Source of the DNA: Streptomyces sp. YPW6
GTDB lineage: Bacteria > Actinomycetota > Actinomycetes > Streptomycetales > Streptomycetaceae
Length of the DNA stretch: 64,000 nucleotides
Assembly (NCBI RefSeq): GCF_018866325.1
Contig: NZ_CP076457.1
Coordinates: 3,445,001-3,509,000 of the forward strand
Reading direction: 5' to 3'
This document shows positions 1 through 8,418 of this stretch, piece by piece. Each line of letters starts with the position of its first letter. Position 1 is the first letter of the stretch. The translations under genes and the position numbers were made by a program. Under the pieces are notes generated by a model. That model made no database searches. It had not been told where the DNA came from and worked only from the letters and a program-made list of their open reading frames with translations.

Positions 1-1277
1 TGGGTCCGGTTCATGTTGATGAACGGCCACAGCCCCTGCTTCTTCGCCGCCGCCCCGAAGGCCGCCATCGGGGCGTTGGCCTCGCCCGAGGCGTTGTACG
101 GGACGAGCGGCTCGCGGGTCTCGCGGTCCCGGACCAGGTCCAGCGCCCAGAACGCGCCGAGGCCGCGCACCTCGCCGACCGAGGGGTGGCGTTCGGCGAG
201 TTCGCGCAGCCCGGGGCCGAGCACGGTCTCGCCGATCCGGGCGGCGTGCTCGACGACCTTCTCGTCCTCCATCACGCCGATGGTGGCGACGGCGGCGGCG
301 CAGGCCAGCGGGTGCCCGGAGTAGGTGAGGCCGCCGGGGTAGGGGCGGGTCTCGAAGGTCGCGGCGATCTCGGCACTGATGGCGACGCCGCCGAGCGGGA
401 CGTAACCGGAGTTGACGCCCTTGGCGAAGGTCAGCAGGTCCGGCACCACGTCGAAGTGGTCGGCGGCGAACCAGGCGCCGGTGCGGCCGAATCCGGCCAT
501 CACCTCGTCGAGCACGAAGACGATCCCGTACCGGTCGCAGATCTCGCGGACGCCCGCCAGGTAGCCCGGCGGCGGGGTCATGATGCCCGCCGTGCCCGGG
601 ACGGTCTCCAGGATGATCGCGGCGACGGTCGACGGACCCTCGTAGGCGAGGGTGTCCTCCAGGTGCTGGAGCGCGCGGGCGCACTCCTCGGCCTCGGTCT
701 GCGCGTAGAACGGCGAGCGGTAGAGGAACGGCGCCCAGAAGCGGACGACGCCCGCCGAACCGTTGTCGGAGGGCCAGCGGCGCGGGTCCCCGGTGAGGTT
801 GATCGCGGTGGAGGTGGCGCCGTGGTACGAGCGGTAGGCGGAGAGCACCTTCGGGCGGCCGGTGTGCAGCCGGGCCATGCGGACGGCGTTCTCGACGGCC
901 TCGGCACCGCCGTTGGTGAAGAAGATCTTGTCCAGGTCGCCCGGGGTGCGCTCGGCGATGAGGCGTGCGGCCTCGGAGCGCGACTCGATCGCGAAGGCGG
1001 GCGCGAACGTGGCGAGCCTGCCCGCCTGCTCCTGGATCGCGGCGATCACGGTGGGGTGCTGATAGCCGATGTTGGTGTAGACGAGCCCGCTGGTGAAGTC
1101 GAGGTAGCGGTTGCCGTCGTAGTCCCAGAAGTAGGACCCCTCGGCGCCGGCGACGGCGAGCGGGTCGATGAGGCCCTGGGCGGACCAGGAGTGGAACACG
1201 TGCGCGCGGTCCGCGGCCTTCACGGCCGCACCGGCCGCGGGGTCGGCGTACGGGGCATGAGGGGCATGAGGGGTCAT
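1..1277 (-). CDS. Class-III PLP aminotransferase (aspartate aminotransferase family), C-terminus cut by window edge
   Basis: Fold-type I class-III transaminase (omega-aminotransferase group), predicted to move an amino group with pyridoxal phosphate in the cytosol. The N-terminal part reads MTPHAPHAPYADP and continues through the family landmarks FFTNGGAEAVENA, YHGAT, the LDEVMAGFGRTG cofactor motif and TFAKGVNSGYVPLGG with the PLP lysine. About 425 residues are visible, so only the last few tens are missing beyond base 1. The ATG start at 1277 gives the expected N-terminus. It is transcribed away from the DJ-1/MarR operon, and the 160-bp divergent spacer holds a short GTGGCC/GGCCAC dyad (1305-1321). 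Substrate cannot be told from sequence. Confidence 0.93.
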   Translation of the reverse strand, partial: MTPHAPHAPYADPAAGAAVKAADRAHVFHSWSAQGLIDPLAVAGAEGSYFWDYDGNRYLDFTSGLVYTNIGYQHPTVIAAIQEQAGRLATFAPAFAIESRSEAARLIAERTPGDLDKIFFTNGGAEAVENAVRMARLHTGRPKVLSAYRSYHGATSTAINLTGDPRRWPSDNGSAGVVRFWAPFLYRSPFYAQTEAEECARALQHLEDTLAYEGPSTVAAIILETVPGTAGIMTPPPGYLAGVREICDRYGIVFVLDEVMAGFGRTGAWFAADHFDVVPDLLTFAKGVNSGYVPLGGVAISAEIAATFETRPYPGGLTYSGHPLACAAAVATIGVMEDEKVVEHAARIGETVLGPGLRELAERHPSVGEVRGLGAFWALDLVRDRETREPLVPYNASGEANAPMAAFGAAAKKQGLWPFINMNRT

Positions 1278-1382
1278 GCGGCCGAGCGTAAGCGCTGGTG
1301 GGGGGTGGCCTCCATGGCCACCTTGTACGGCTTGCAGCGGATGGTTCGGCAAGGTGTCGCCCCGCCTCCACCCCCGATTCCG

Positions 1383-1418
1383 TTGACAGCACACTGTCGA
1401 CATGACAGCATTCTGTCA
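1383..1418 (+). promoter_or_regulatory. Promoter with two tandem TGACAG-N4-CTGTCA operators
   Basis: A TTGACA -35 box (1383-1388) is overlapped by two dyads: TGACAGCACACTGTCG (1384-1399) and TGACAGCATTCTGTCA (1403-1418, perfect). The spacing places them across the promoter of the DJ-1/MarR operon. The encoded MarR protein is the obvious candidate to bind them and repress itself. The -10 box is not clear (CAGCAT at 1406-1411 would give a 17-bp spacer). Confidence 0.7.
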
Positions 1419-1437
1419 TCGAGCCGAGGAGGTCACC

Positions 1438-2061
1438 ATGACCAGCAGCAGCGCCACGACCGTGCATCTCGCCGTCTACGACACCTTCGCCGACTGGGAG
1501 ACGGGGTACACGACCGCCCATCTCACCCAGCACGGCCGCACCGTGCGCACCGTGGGACTCTCCCGGGAGCCGGTGACGACCATGGGCGGGCTGCGCGTCC
1601 AGCCCGACCTGGCGCTGGACGAACTCCGGCCGCAGGACAGCGCGTTGCTGATCCTGACGGGCGCGTCCGGCTGGGACACGGGCGACACGCTGGCGCCCTT
1701 CGCGCGGGCGGCCCGGGGCTTCCTGGACACGGGGGTGCCGGTCGCGGCGATCTGCGGGGCGACGGCCGGGCTGGCCCGGGAGGGGCTGCTGGACGACCGG
1801 GCGCACACGAGCGCGGTCTCCTTCTACCTCGCGGCGACGGGATACGCGGGCGGCGAGCGGTACGTGGAGGCCGACGCGGTCACGGACCCCGGGGCCGACG
1901 GAGGCGGGCGGCTGATCACGGCCGGGCCGACGGAGCCGGTGGCGTTCGCGCGGGAGGTCTTCGGACTGCTCGGGATCTACGACCCGAAGAAGCTGGACGC
2001 GTGGTACCGGCTGTTCCACGACTCCGACGCGAGCGCGTACGAGGTGTTGCAGGGTGAGTAG
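1438..2061 (+). CDS. DJ-1/PfpI (ThiJ) family glutamine-amidotransferase-like protein
   Basis: A 207-residue flavodoxin-like DJ-1/PfpI protein. Landmarks are VHLAVYDTFADWE at the N-terminus and the nucleophile elbow VAAICGATAGLA with the conserved Cys. Members include chaperone/deglycase and protease-like enzymes; the reaction here is unknown. Start chosen at 1438 because GAGGAGG lies 6 nt upstream; an in-frame ATG at 1402 falls inside the operator and is unlikely. The stop overlaps the MarR gene by 8 nt, so the two are one operon and probably translationally coupled. Confidence 0.9.
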   Translation: MTSSSATTVHLAVYDTFADWETGYTTAHLTQHGRTVRTVGLSREPVTTMGGLRVQPDLALDELRPQDSALLILTGASGWDTGDTLAPFARAARGFLDTGVPVAAICGATAGLAREGLLDDRAHTSAVSFYLAATGYAGGERYVEADAVTDPGADGGGRLITAGPTEPVAFAREVFGLLGIYDPKKLDAWYRLFHDSDASAYEVLQGE

Positions 2062-2551
2062 CGAGAGCGCGGAACACGTCCCCTCCGAGCAGGAGTTCCT
2101 GAGCCGGGCCGCGCTGACGGTGTTCCGGCTGAACGGTCAGTTCCTGTCGGTGGCGGACGAGTTGGCGCGGCCGGGCGGACTCACCGCCGCGTGGTGGCAG
2201 GTGCTGGGGGCGGTGCTGGTGGAGCCCTTGCCGGTGGCGGGCATCGCCCGGACGATGGGGGTCACCCGGCAGAGCGTGCAGCGGATCGCGGACCTGCTGG
2301 TCGAGCGGGGGCTCGCGGAGTACGCGGAGAACCCGGCCCACCGCCGCGCCAAGCTGGTGATGGCGACGGCGGCCGGGCGCGAAGCGGTGGCCCGGATCGG
2401 CCCGCCCCACGCGGAGTTCGCCGCACGGCTGGGGGCGGAGCTGGGGGCGGAGAACCTGGCGGAGACGCTGGGCGCGCTGGAACGCCTGTCGCAGGCCCTG
2501 GACGCCCTGGCGGCCGCGGACCGGGGTACCACGAGCCCGCCCGACGCTTGA
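2054..2551 (+). CDS. MarR-family transcriptional regulator
   Basis: A 165-residue winged-helix MarR regulator. The recognition region GIARTMGVTRQSVQRIADLL is followed by the wing (AHRRAKLVMATAAGREAV). The GTG start overlaps the DJ-1 stop. It probably represses its own operon through the TGACAG/CTGTCA dyads at 1384-1418, as is usual for MarR proteins; inducer unknown. The last 18 bases before the stop region are repeated downstream (2552-2569 and, shortened, 2591-2603). Confidence 0.9.
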   Translation: MSSESAEHVPSEQEFLSRAALTVFRLNGQFLSVADELARPGGLTAAWWQVLGAVLVEPLPVAGIARTMGVTRQSVQRIADLLVERGLAEYAENPAHRRAKLVMATAAGREAVARIGPPHAEFAARLGAELGAENLAETLGALERLSQALDALAAADRGTTSPPDA

Positions 2552-2683
2552 GCCGCGGACCGGGGTACCGCAGGCCCGCCCGGCCCTACAGCCGCGGACC
2601 GGGCAGTCGCGCCCGTCCGGCGTTCGAGGGCGGAACCCCTGATCGCGCGAGGGCGGTGCGCCTTCGCGAGGGCGGTGCGCCTT
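2513..2683. repeat. Two short tandem-repeat families at and after the marR 3' end
   Basis: GCCGCGGACCGGGGTACC occurs at 2513-2530 (inside the marR coding end) and 2552-2569, with a shortened copy at 2591-2603, at a 39-bp period. Next, CGCGAGGGCGGTGCGCCTT is repeated head-to-tail at 2646-2664 and 2665-2683. No gene is supported between 2552 and 2839. Confidence 0.8.
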
Positions 2684-2839
2684 CAGGGGCGGGACCCCCG
2701 GAGCGCCCGGACGATCCGGCCGAGGCCCGACACCCCGACCGTTCCGTCCCCGAACGCCGGACGGGCTGCGGAGGCGGGCTGGGGAGGGTGCGGGGCGCGG
2801 CGCTATCCTCGTGCGGGCCGCAGGGGGAGGAACCGCACC

Positions 2840-4732
2840 ATGGACAAGCTCGGGCCCGACGACCCGCACCGCATCGGCGCGTACCGGCTCCTCGGCCGCC
2901 TCGGCGAAGGCGGCATGGGCCAGGTCTTCCTCGCCCGCTCCGACCGCGGTCGTACCGTCGCCCTCAAGCTCGTCCGCCGCGAGCTCGCCGAGCGGCCCGA
3001 GTTCCGCGCCCGCTTCCGCCAGGAGGTCCACGCCGCGCGCCGGGTCGGCGGCGTGGGGACCGCCCCGGTGCTGGACGCCGACACCGAGGCCCCTGTCCCC
3101 TGGGTCGCCACCGGTTACGTCGCCGGGCCCTCCCTCCAGCACGTCGTCTCGGGCCGTCCGGGCGCCCCGGTCACGGCATCGGGGGCGTACGGGCCACTAC
3201 CGCCCCGCTCCGTACGGCTCCTGGGGTCCGGGCTCGCCCAGGCCCTCCAGCACATCCACGGGGCCGGGCTCGTCCACCGGGATCTGAAGCCCTCCAACGT
3301 CCTGATGACCATCGACGGCCCCCGGGTCATCGACTTCGGCATCGCCCGCGCCCTGGAGACCGTGACCGACGCCGGTCTGACCCGCACCGGGGCTCTGGTC
3401 GGCTCGCCCGGTTTCATGGCCCCGGAGCAGGTACGCGGCGAACGCGTGACCACCGCGTGCGACGTGTTCTGCCTCGGTTCCGTCCTCGCCTACGCCGCAT
3501 CGGGCCGGCTGCCGTTCGGCACGGCGGAGAGCGGCGGGGTCCACGCCCTGATGTTCCGGATCGCCCAGGAGGACCCGGACCTGACCGGGGTTCCGGAAGA
3601 GCTGGCCGACGTCGTCCGGGACTGCCTGGCGAAGGACCCGGCGGACCGCCCCGGTACCGACGAGATCCTGGCCCGCCTGGGCGAGCCGGACACGGACGAA
3701 CCCTGGCTGCCCGCCACGCTACTGGCCCAACTCGGCCGCCAGGCAGTGGGGTTGCTGGACGCGGAGGACCCGGAGGAGCCGAAGCACCCGGAGGAGCCGG
3801 GAAAGCCGGACGAGGCGGGGACGTCGGACGCGGCGGGGACATGGTCGGTGGCGGGGAGACCGGAGGGGGCACGGAGTCCGGCGGGTCCGGAGAGGCCGAC
3901 GCAGTCGGAGGAGCTGGCGAGGCCACCGGGCCCTCAGGGCACTCAGGGCCGGCAGAGCACGCAGAACCTTCAGAGCCCTCGGAGCACGGAGAGCCTTCAG
4001 AGCCCTGGGACGCCGACAGGCCCGCAGGGGCTTTCCGAGGACCCGCGCACTCTCGCGGGTCCCCCGTGGCCCGCGCCGCCCCACCCGCCCGCACAGCCGA
4101 TGCATCCCGCGCAGCCCATGCATCCGGCCCAACCTCTCGCCCCCATACCCCCGTCCCACTTCGCGCCCACGCCTCCCCCGCCCGCCCGGCACCGCCGCTC
4201 CGTCGGGGCCACCGTCGCGCTCATCGCCGTCGCCGTGGTCGTGGCGACAGGCGCCGGCGGATCGGTGTACGCGTTCATGAAGGGGGATGGTCCGGGCACG
4301 ACCGCCTCCCCCGGCCCCTCGGGCTCCGCCGACGCGGCCGGCAGCGGCGAAGGGCGGCGGGGAAGCGGCCAAGGGGCCGTACCCGAGAGGTTCCTCGGCA
4401 CCTGGTCCGGCTCGCTGCCCGGCGACCAGGGCGTCTCCACCCGGACGTTGACGATCCGGCAGGGCGGCGTCGGCGACCAGGTCCTCGCCCTCACCGCCGA
4501 GGGGCCCCTCTCCCCCGGTTCCACGTACCACTGCGAGTTCAGCGCCCCGCTCGCCGACAGCCCCGCCGGGGACGGCCCGGTCCGCATCGGCCCCTCCACG
4601 GTGTCCTCCGGGAGCCCCGCCTCCTCCTGCTCGCCCGGGAAGCCCACCGAACTGACCCTGCTCCCGGACGGCACCCTGCGCCGCACCACGACCGACACGG
4701 GCAAGAGCCTGATCTACACCAAGTCGGGCTGA
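2840..4732 (+). CDS. Membrane-anchored Hanks-type serine/threonine protein kinase
   Basis: A 630-residue eukaryotic-type Ser/Thr kinase. N-terminal kinase lobe: glycine loop GRLGEGGMGQV (about residues 19-29), VALK with Lys43, catalytic HRDLKPSN, DFGIA and APE (GFMAPEQ). A long Pro/Glu/Gly-rich juxtamembrane linker includes an AQPMHP repeat. One transmembrane helix lies near residues 453-480, followed by an extracellular domain of about 150 residues that lacks recognisable PASTA repeats and contains two Cys (YHCEF and SSCSPG). It likely senses an envelope or extracellular signal and phosphorylates cytosolic targets. Start ATG has GGGGAGG upstream. Monocistronic as far as can be seen. Confidence 0.92.
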   Translation: MDKLGPDDPHRIGAYRLLGRLGEGGMGQVFLARSDRGRTVALKLVRRELAERPEFRARFRQEVHAARRVGGVGTAPVLDADTEAPVPWVATGYVAGPSLQHVVSGRPGAPVTASGAYGPLPPRSVRLLGSGLAQALQHIHGAGLVHRDLKPSNVLMTIDGPRVIDFGIARALETVTDAGLTRTGALVGSPGFMAPEQVRGERVTTACDVFCLGSVLAYAASGRLPFGTAESGGVHALMFRIAQEDPDLTGVPEELADVVRDCLAKDPADRPGTDEILARLGEPDTDEPWLPATLLAQLGRQAVGLLDAEDPEEPKHPEEPGKPDEAGTSDAAGTWSVAGRPEGARSPAGPERPTQSEELARPPGPQGTQGRQSTQNLQSPRSTESLQSPGTPTGPQGLSEDPRTLAGPPWPAPPHPPAQPMHPAQPMHPAQPLAPIPPSHFAPTPPPPARHRRSVGATVALIAVAVVVATGAGGSVYAFMKGDGPGTTASPGPSGSADAAGSGEGRRGSGQGAVPERFLGTWSGSLPGDQGVSTRTLTIRQGGVGDQVLALTAEGPLSPGSTYHCEFSAPLADSPAGDGPVRIGPSTVSSGSPASSCSPGKPTELTLLPDGTLRRTTTDTGKSLIYTKSG

Positions 4733-4946
4733 GCGGAACGTACTTCGGTCACCGGATCACCCGGGCGCCTCCGTAGTGCCCCCGACGGGTTGTCCAGAGG
4801 CCACGAGCCCAGGCCGTGCACCCCCTTTGCGGCGTTCTATGCTGCGCGAAGAACCGAGCAGGCCGAGGCACAGGCCGATACCGAGACCGAGACCGATCCC
4901 AGGCCGAGCCGGACCCCAGGCCGACCCGACCCCGAGGAGGCACCGC

Positions 4947-5495
4947 GTGGCGACCGGGCGCACCGATCCCGAGCGGCGGGACCGCATCATCGACGCGGTG
5001 CTCGACCTCATCGTCGACGAAGGCGTCGCGGGCGTCTCGCACCGGAAGGTCGCCGCCCGCGCGGGCGTGCCGCTGGGCTCGATGACGTACCACTTCTCCG
5101 GCATGGACGAGCTGCTGCACGAGGCGTTCACCCGGTTCTCCGGGACGATCGTCGCCGTCTTCGAGGAGCGCCTCGGAGCGGCGACCACCCCCGACGAGGC
5201 CCGCGAGGCCGTCGCCGACCTGGTCCACCACCTCTCCGGCGGCAACCAGCGCGAGCTGGTCCTCACCCACGAGCTCTACACCCTCGCCGCCCGCCGCCCC
5301 GCCTACCGCGAGCTGACCCGCACCTGGATGGGCCGCAGCCGCCGCGCCCTGGAATGGCACTTCGACCCGGCCACCGCCCGCCAGCTCGACGCCCTGATCG
5401 AGGGGCTGTCCATCCACCGCGCCCTGGAGACCGAGCCACACGAGCGCGCCCTCACCGTCGAGGCGATCGCCCGCATCACCGCGCCGCGTTCCTGA
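4947..5495 (+). CDS. TetR-family transcriptional regulator
   Basis: A 182-residue TetR regulator with the N-terminal HTH RDRIIDAVLDLIVDEGVAGV...RKVAARAGVPLGSMTYHFSGMDELL and a helical ligand-binding C-terminal half. The GTG start is preceded by GAGGAGG at 4934-4940. The upstream spacer (4733-4946) carries a short degenerate CCGAGA/CCGAGC repeat run but no obvious palindromic operator. Target genes are unknown; no enzyme gene is adjacent on the same strand. Confidence 0.88.
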   Translation: MATGRTDPERRDRIIDAVLDLIVDEGVAGVSHRKVAARAGVPLGSMTYHFSGMDELLHEAFTRFSGTIVAVFEERLGAATTPDEAREAVADLVHHLSGGNQRELVLTHELYTLAARRPAYRELTRTWMGRSRRALEWHFDPATARQLDALIEGLSIHRALETEPHERALTVEAIARITAPRS

Positions 5496-5599
5496 CGGTC
5501 TCCGCTCAGGCGCGCTCCCCACCCTCCGGCGGCCCGCCCGCCACCTCGCGCCGGTGGCGGCGAGGCCGGTCCCGCCGTCGCGTCACGCCCCCGGCACAC

Positions 5600-5717
5600 A
5601 CGTCACGCCCGTCACGTCACGCCCGTCACGTACGCCCCTCCGCGGGAGACCGCACCCCTCAGTGGGAGATCGCACCCCTCACGGGAGGTCGCGCCCCCTC
5701 ACGTCACGCCCGTCACG
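5600..5717. repeat. Spacer repeats: ACGTCACGCCCGTCACG units and GGGAGAyCGCACCCCTC units
   Basis: ACGTCACGCCCGTCACG is present at 5600-5616, 5614-5630 (14-bp period) and 5701-5717; the last copy is the 3' coding end of the Asp23-like gene. Between them are three variants of a roughly 19-bp unit resembling GGGAGACCGCACCCCTC (5644-5702). Nothing else is visible in 5496-5698. Confidence 0.75.
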
Positions 5718-6034
5718 GTGACGATGATCCGGAACTCCTTGCCCGGGTACCCCGTGGCGAGGTGGTGGCCCACCGCCTCGCGGACGGCTCGGGTGGTGTC
5801 GAGGGTCCGTCTGCCGGACCGGCAGATCACGCGGATGTCCACGGTGGTGCGGGTGTCCCCGCGAGGGGCGGAGACGGTGATGCCGGGGGTGTCGTCGCCC
5901 TGACGGGCCAGGGGCGAGGTGCCGCGCAGGGCCCGCAGGCGGCTGCGGAGGCCCGGCGCGAGGAACGCCACGCCGGGTACTTCCTGGACCACGTGGGCCA
6001 GTTCGCTGCGCAGGGTGTCGGCAGAGGCACTCAT
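5699..6034 (-). CDS. Small Asp23/Gls24-like protein
   Basis: A 111-residue protein with an Asp23/Gls24-type core: PGVAFLAPGLRSRLR, then VDIRVICRSGRRTLDTTRAVREAVG and a terminal FRIIVTVTGVT strand. Asp23 proteins of Gram-positive bacteria coat the inner membrane face and respond to alkaline or envelope stress. It is the third gene of the sigma/anti-sigma operon; its ATG overlaps the stop of the preceding gene by 4 nt. Its exact role is inferred from context only. Confidence 0.75.
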   Translation of the reverse strand: MSASADTLRSELAHVVQEVPGVAFLAPGLRSRLRALRGTSPLARQGDDTPGITVSAPRGDTRTTVDIRVICRSGRRTLDTTRAVREAVGHHLATGYPGKEFRIIVTVTGVT

Positions 6035-6687
6035 TCGGGGGCACTGCCTTCCTGAGGTGATCGCGGTGTTCTCGGTGACAGCGGTGATCGCTGGTACGGG
6101 TCGTCGTCATGCGCTACGAGGTCGGTGACACGGACGTTGATCTCGCCGAGCCGGAGTCCGAGCCGCTCGTGAGCGGCAGCGGCGACCCGGTCGCGGATCT
6201 CCTGTGCCAGCGCCTGCACGTCGGGGGTCGTGAGGGGGACGTGCACGGACAGGCCGACGTTCACGGGCGTGCCGCCGGAGGAGTCCAGGAGGGTGAGGCG
6301 GCACGACCCCGCCCTGACCCCGGGGACCTCTTCGGCGGCCTCGCGCAGGCTGCGGGCCGCCACGTTCTCCATGATCCGCAGGTCCTCCTCCGGCTCGCCC
6401 AGCGGCAGGGGCCGGCCGGGGCGCAGTTCGAGGCGGACCACGTCCATCACCCGGTCGATGAAGGAGGCCGCGTCTTCGGGCTGCTGCGCGGGGTCGGCGT
6501 CCAGGGCGCGCACCTGCGACTCCAGGCGTTCCAGGTCGGCGACCGCGAGCCGGCAGTCGGCGCAGTGCGCGGTGTGGTCGTCGCCGGCGCCCTCCTCCCA
6601 GTCGGCCCAGACCTGGGAGAGCAGTCGGCCGCAGGGGAGCGTCTCGTCGTCGGGATCGGTGCTGGTCTCGGGTGGCAGGTTGTTCAT
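6031..6687 (-). CDS. Zinc anti-sigma (ZAS-like) domain fused to an Asp23/Gls24 domain
   Basis: A 218-residue protein. The N-terminal 50 residues contain Cys19 and the motif HTAHCADC (His38-x3-Cys42-x2-Cys45), matching the HxxxCxxC zinc signature of ZAS anti-sigma factors. Residues from about 100 resemble Asp23/Gls24: LRIMENVAARSLREAAEEVPGV, then VNVGLSVHVPLTTPDVQALA. It directly follows the sigma factor gene with a 4-nt overlap, the usual order for cognate pairs. Inference: it holds the sigma factor inactive and links release to envelope state through the Asp23 part. The fusion architecture is unusual. Confidence 0.78.
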   Translation of the reverse strand: MNNLPPETSTDPDDETLPCGRLLSQVWADWEEGAGDDHTAHCADCRLAVADLERLESQVRALDADPAQQPEDAASFIDRVMDVVRLELRPGRPLPLGEPEEDLRIMENVAARSLREAAEEVPGVRAGSCRLTLLDSSGGTPVNVGLSVHVPLTTPDVQALAQEIRDRVAAAAHERLGLRLGEINVRVTDLVAHDDDPYQRSPLSPRTPRSPQEGSAPE

Positions 6688-7271
6688 TGCCAGGCCCCCA
6701 GGGAGTGAGTCAGTTGGCGGCGAGCTCTGAAAACTCGGGCGCGTACGGCTTGTTCACTGATGCCGACGGTCTTCGCGATGAAGGCGTAGGACCTGCCGTC
6801 GAGTGTGCGCAGCGTCCAGCAGGTGCGTTGTTCGGGTGAGAGCGTCGACAGCGCCTCCTGGAGGTCGTGGAGGGCCGCGCGCCCCTCGGTGATGCGGTCC
6901 GGGGCGGTTGCGTGCGCCGGGGCGGGCAGGTCGGGCAGTTCGTTGAGCGGTGCCTGCGGCCGCCGGGCGCGCAGGATGTTGAGGCACCGGTTGGTGACGA
7001 TGCGGTACATCCAGGTGCCGAAGGAGGATCTGCCCTGGAATTCCGGCAGGCTCCGCCAGGCGCCGACGAAGGCCTCCTGAACGGCGTCCTCCGCCTCGGA
7101 CCGGTCGCCGAGCAGGCGGGTGGCCAGGCGCAGGAGGGAGGGGGCGTGCCGACGTACCAGTACGGCGAAGGCGTCCTCGTCGCCCTCGGCCGCCCGATCC
7201 GTCATCAGGATGTCGTCGGAGCGTCCGCCCTCGACGTCGGGCGGCTCGCTCGGCGCGGGATACCCCGTCAC
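6684..7271 (-). CDS. ECF-type RNA polymerase sigma factor (sigma-70 family)
   Basis: A 195-residue sigma factor with region 2 (DEDAFAVLVRRHAPSLLRLA, DAVQEAFVGAWRSLPEF, SFGTWMYRIVTNRCLN) and region 4 (LSTLSPEQRTCWTLRTLDG, FIAKTVGISEQAVRARVFRARRQL). GTG at 7271 is chosen because AGGAGG lies 9 nt upstream; the in-frame ATG at 7289 contains that Shine-Dalgarno inside its own first codons. It is first in an operon with the ZAS-Asp23 and Asp23-like genes and divergent from the main Asp23 operon, its probable target. Confidence 0.9.
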   Translation of the reverse strand: MTGYPAPSEPPDVEGGRSDDILMTDRAAEGDEDAFAVLVRRHAPSLLRLATRLLGDRSEAEDAVQEAFVGAWRSLPEFQGRSSFGTWMYRIVTNRCLNILRARRPQAPLNELPDLPAPAHATAPDRITEGRAALHDLQEALSTLSPEQRTCWTLRTLDGRSYAFIAKTVGISEQAVRARVFRARRQLTHSLGAWQ

Positions 7272-7637
7272 GGTGTCGCTCCTCCTCATGCGGTACTCGC
7301 CCGCTGGTCGTGGTGGTCCGCCCCGTCCCTGGCGGAGGGAGGGGGCCTGTCGGTCCGGTGCGCGGCCCCGGACCGCCCCCGTCAGGTTTGGACACGGGAG
7401 CCGGTGCGCTGTGACGCGTACCCCCGGGATGAACCGGAAGCGCACGGTCTTTTTCGGGCGGTAGGAGAACGATGTTCGGGGGTAGGTGCAGGCGGCTCGC
7501 CGGGATCGGAGGAAATTCACGCGTCCTGGTGCGTCACAGATGGCGGGGAGCCGAGTCGAACCCAGTGAACGACCGCAACGGCAACACCACGGCAACACAG
7601 CGACGTACGCCCAGCGCTGACGACATCGAAGGAGCAC
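7272..7637. other. Divergent intergenic region of the Asp23/sigma locus
   Basis: A 366-bp spacer between the sigma operon (left) and the Asp23 operon (right); it should carry both promoters. It is locally less GC-rich around 7430-7560. I could not identify a convincing shared ECF -35/-10 pair; GGATGAACCGG at about 7427 and GGAGAACGATGTTC at about 7464 are candidates only. No ORF in it looks coding. Confidence 0.5.
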
Positions 7638-8180
7638 ATGGTGGCTACCGACACGAAGACGACCCCCTCCACCGACAGCGTGAACAACAGCGGCAAGGCG
7701 GCCCGCTTCGAGCAGCCGGCCGCACCGGGCCGGTCGGCCGGGACGAGTCTGTCGACCGGGGCGACCGGGGCGGATGCTCCCGCCGGCGACCGCGGGCGCA
7801 CCTCCATCGCGGACGTCGTGGTCGTCAAGATCGCCGGCATGGCGGCGCGTGAGATCCCCGGCGTCCACGACATGGGCGGCGGCCTGTCGCGCACCATCGG
7901 CGCGGTCCGCGACCGGGTGCCCGGCGGCCGTCCGAACGTGGGCCGCGGCGTGAAGGTCGAGGTCGGTGAGCGGCAGACCGCGATCGACCTGGAACTCGTC
8001 GTGGAGTACGGCGTGTCCATCAAGGAGCTGGCCTCCGCGGTCCGCGAGAACGTCATCCTCGCCGTGGAACGGATCACCGGCCTGGAGGTCGTCGAGGTCA
8101 ACATCGCCATCGACGACGTCCGCCTCCCCGACGACGAGGACGCCTCCGCGACCGGCGCCGACCAGAGCCGGGTCGCGTAA
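7638..8180 (+). CDS. Asp23/Gls24-family envelope stress response protein
   Basis: A 180-residue protein with a disordered 50-residue N-terminus and then a full Asp23 domain: RTSIADVVVVKIAGMAAREIPGVHDMGGG, GVKVEVGERQTAIDLELVVEYGVSI and VRENVILAVERITGLEVVEVNI (each split here for brevity). AAGGAG lies 4-9 nt before the ATG. Asp23 proteins form a membrane-proximal layer anchored by AmaP, and an AmaP-like gene ends this operon. Likely driven by the divergently encoded sigma factor. Confidence 0.92.
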   Translation: MVATDTKTTPSTDSVNNSGKAARFEQPAAPGRSAGTSLSTGATGADAPAGDRGRTSIADVVVVKIAGMAAREIPGVHDMGGGLSRTIGAVRDRVPGGRPNVGRGVKVEVGERQTAIDLELVVEYGVSIKELASAVRENVILAVERITGLEVVEVNIAIDDVRLPDDEDASATGADQSRVA

Positions 8181-8418
8181 CCCCTGAGCGCCGTCCCCGG
8201 CCCGCGGCACGGTTCCGGGCCGGGGACGGCCCGGCCGCATGCGGCGCCGCCGCAGACGACCGCGCGCGGCAGCACGCGTCATCACCGCCGAAGGACCGCG
8301 CGGCAGCACGGCGGCACTGCGGTACGGGCACACGCGGCACCGCCACGGCCCGGCCGCACGCGGCACCACCGCAGTACGGGCGCACCCGTACACCCCGAGA
8401 CGAAGAAGGAGGCGGCCT

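Noticed and set aside
186..2057. 623-codon forward ORF across the left end
   Set aside because: It is antisense to the aminotransferase and runs through the DJ-1 gene in another frame; it has no domain and is a high-GC shadow frame.
8239..8418. N-terminal extension of the DUF2273-like gene
   Set aside because: In-frame sequence is Arg-rich repeat DNA, and a good Shine-Dalgarno precedes the GTG at 8419.
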